Notes under the pieces: generated by a model | What the model was told of the DNA's origin: nothing | Database searches by the model: none | The model's input: only the letters and a program-made list of their open reading frames with translations | Shown here: positions 20,234 through 20,285 of the stretch, piece by piece | Position numbering within the stretch: position 1 is the first letter of the stretch | Layout: every line of letters starts with the position of its first letter | IMG/VR virus record: IMGVR_UViG_3300041809_000453 | Span: 1-20,285 of that record | Length of the DNA stretch: 20,285 bases | Strand: one strand, 5' to 3' | Origin: a virus | Position numbers and translations under genes: made by a program

Positions 20234-20285
20234 ATGGAAAATAGGCATACATATATAGGCGGTACGGATGCGGCCGCGATCTTGG
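20234..20285 (+). CDS. YqaJ-like viral recombination exonuclease, N-terminus only
   Basis: GGAGG five bases before the ATG. Only 17 codons are visible: MENRHTYIGGTDAAAIL. The YIGGTDAAAIL stretch matches the start of YqaJ-type recombinase/exonuclease proteins, which begin with an IGGSDAA-x-ILG motif; the family resects double-stranded DNA ends for recombination. The gene runs off the right edge, so its catalytic residues cannot be checked. Confidence 0.65.
   Translation, partial: MENRHTYIGGTDAAAIL

Noticed and set aside
1-20285. CRISPR array, insertion sequence or integrase/attachment site
   Set aside because: No regularly spaced direct repeats, no transposase or integrase frame, and no terminal inverted repeats were seen; the only tandem repeat is the coding 21-nt pair at 1929-1970.

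Overview
This window is part of a tailed bacteriophage (Caudoviricetes), probably a short-tailed (podovirus-type) virus of a Gram-negative host. The evidence is a complete packaging and capsid gene set: terminase large subunit, portal, scaffold-like protein and an N4-gp56-type major capsid protein. These are followed by an adaptor-like protein, a nozzle-like protein, a GNAT-like internal protein and Q/A-rich ejection-type proteins, in an order that recalls the T7 late region. There are no rRNA or tRNA genes, and gene junctions are very tight (ATGA, TAATG and TAAATG overlaps). The Gram-negative assignment is inferred from Sec signal peptides and an O-antigen-ligase-type membrane protein; no host can be named. 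Everything here is read by eye, without database searches.

Layout. Two transcription units diverge from about 18.6-18.7 kb. Leftward (minus strand, late genes): a small ORF ending in a terminator, a structured leader, a TerS-like ORF, TerL, a 222-aa membrane protein of GT-C glycosyltransferase type, two disordered proteins, a GroES-like co-chaperonin, a 48-aa zinc ribbon, portal, two small helical proteins, a capsid-staple-like protein, a 42-aa Cys protein, a Mu Com-like zinc ribbon, a large two-tier terminator hairpin, the scaffold-like protein, the capsid protein, two tandem secreted paralogues, a coiled-coil protein, an 86-aa protein, the adaptor-like protein, an O-antigen ligase/polymerase-type membrane protein, a 75-aa protein, the nozzle-like protein, a secreted tail-fibre-like protein, a second small secreted protein, a GNAT-like protein, two ejection-type proteins and a partial protein running off the left edge. 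Rightward (plus strand, probably early): a strong sigma70-type promoter, a roughly 165-nt structured leader containing a terminator hairpin, small unknown genes, a membrane-anchored SleB-type cell-wall hydrolase, and the start of a YqaJ-like recombination exonuclease.

How the genes may work together. The plus-strand genes would act first (DNA recombination, small host-directed proteins, a membrane-tethered wall hydrolase). The minus-strand genes build and fill the capsid; the GroES-like protein may help host GroEL fold the capsid protein. Most unusual is that the structural operon also encodes four proteins with Sec signal peptides and two polytopic membrane proteins of glycan-transfer families. 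This suggests a phage programme acting in the periplasm or envelope: surface glycan change, protein glycosylation, or virion proteins exported before release. That combination, the plus-strand pseudoknot-capable leader and the Com-like gene beside an elaborate hairpin are the main points for follow-up.
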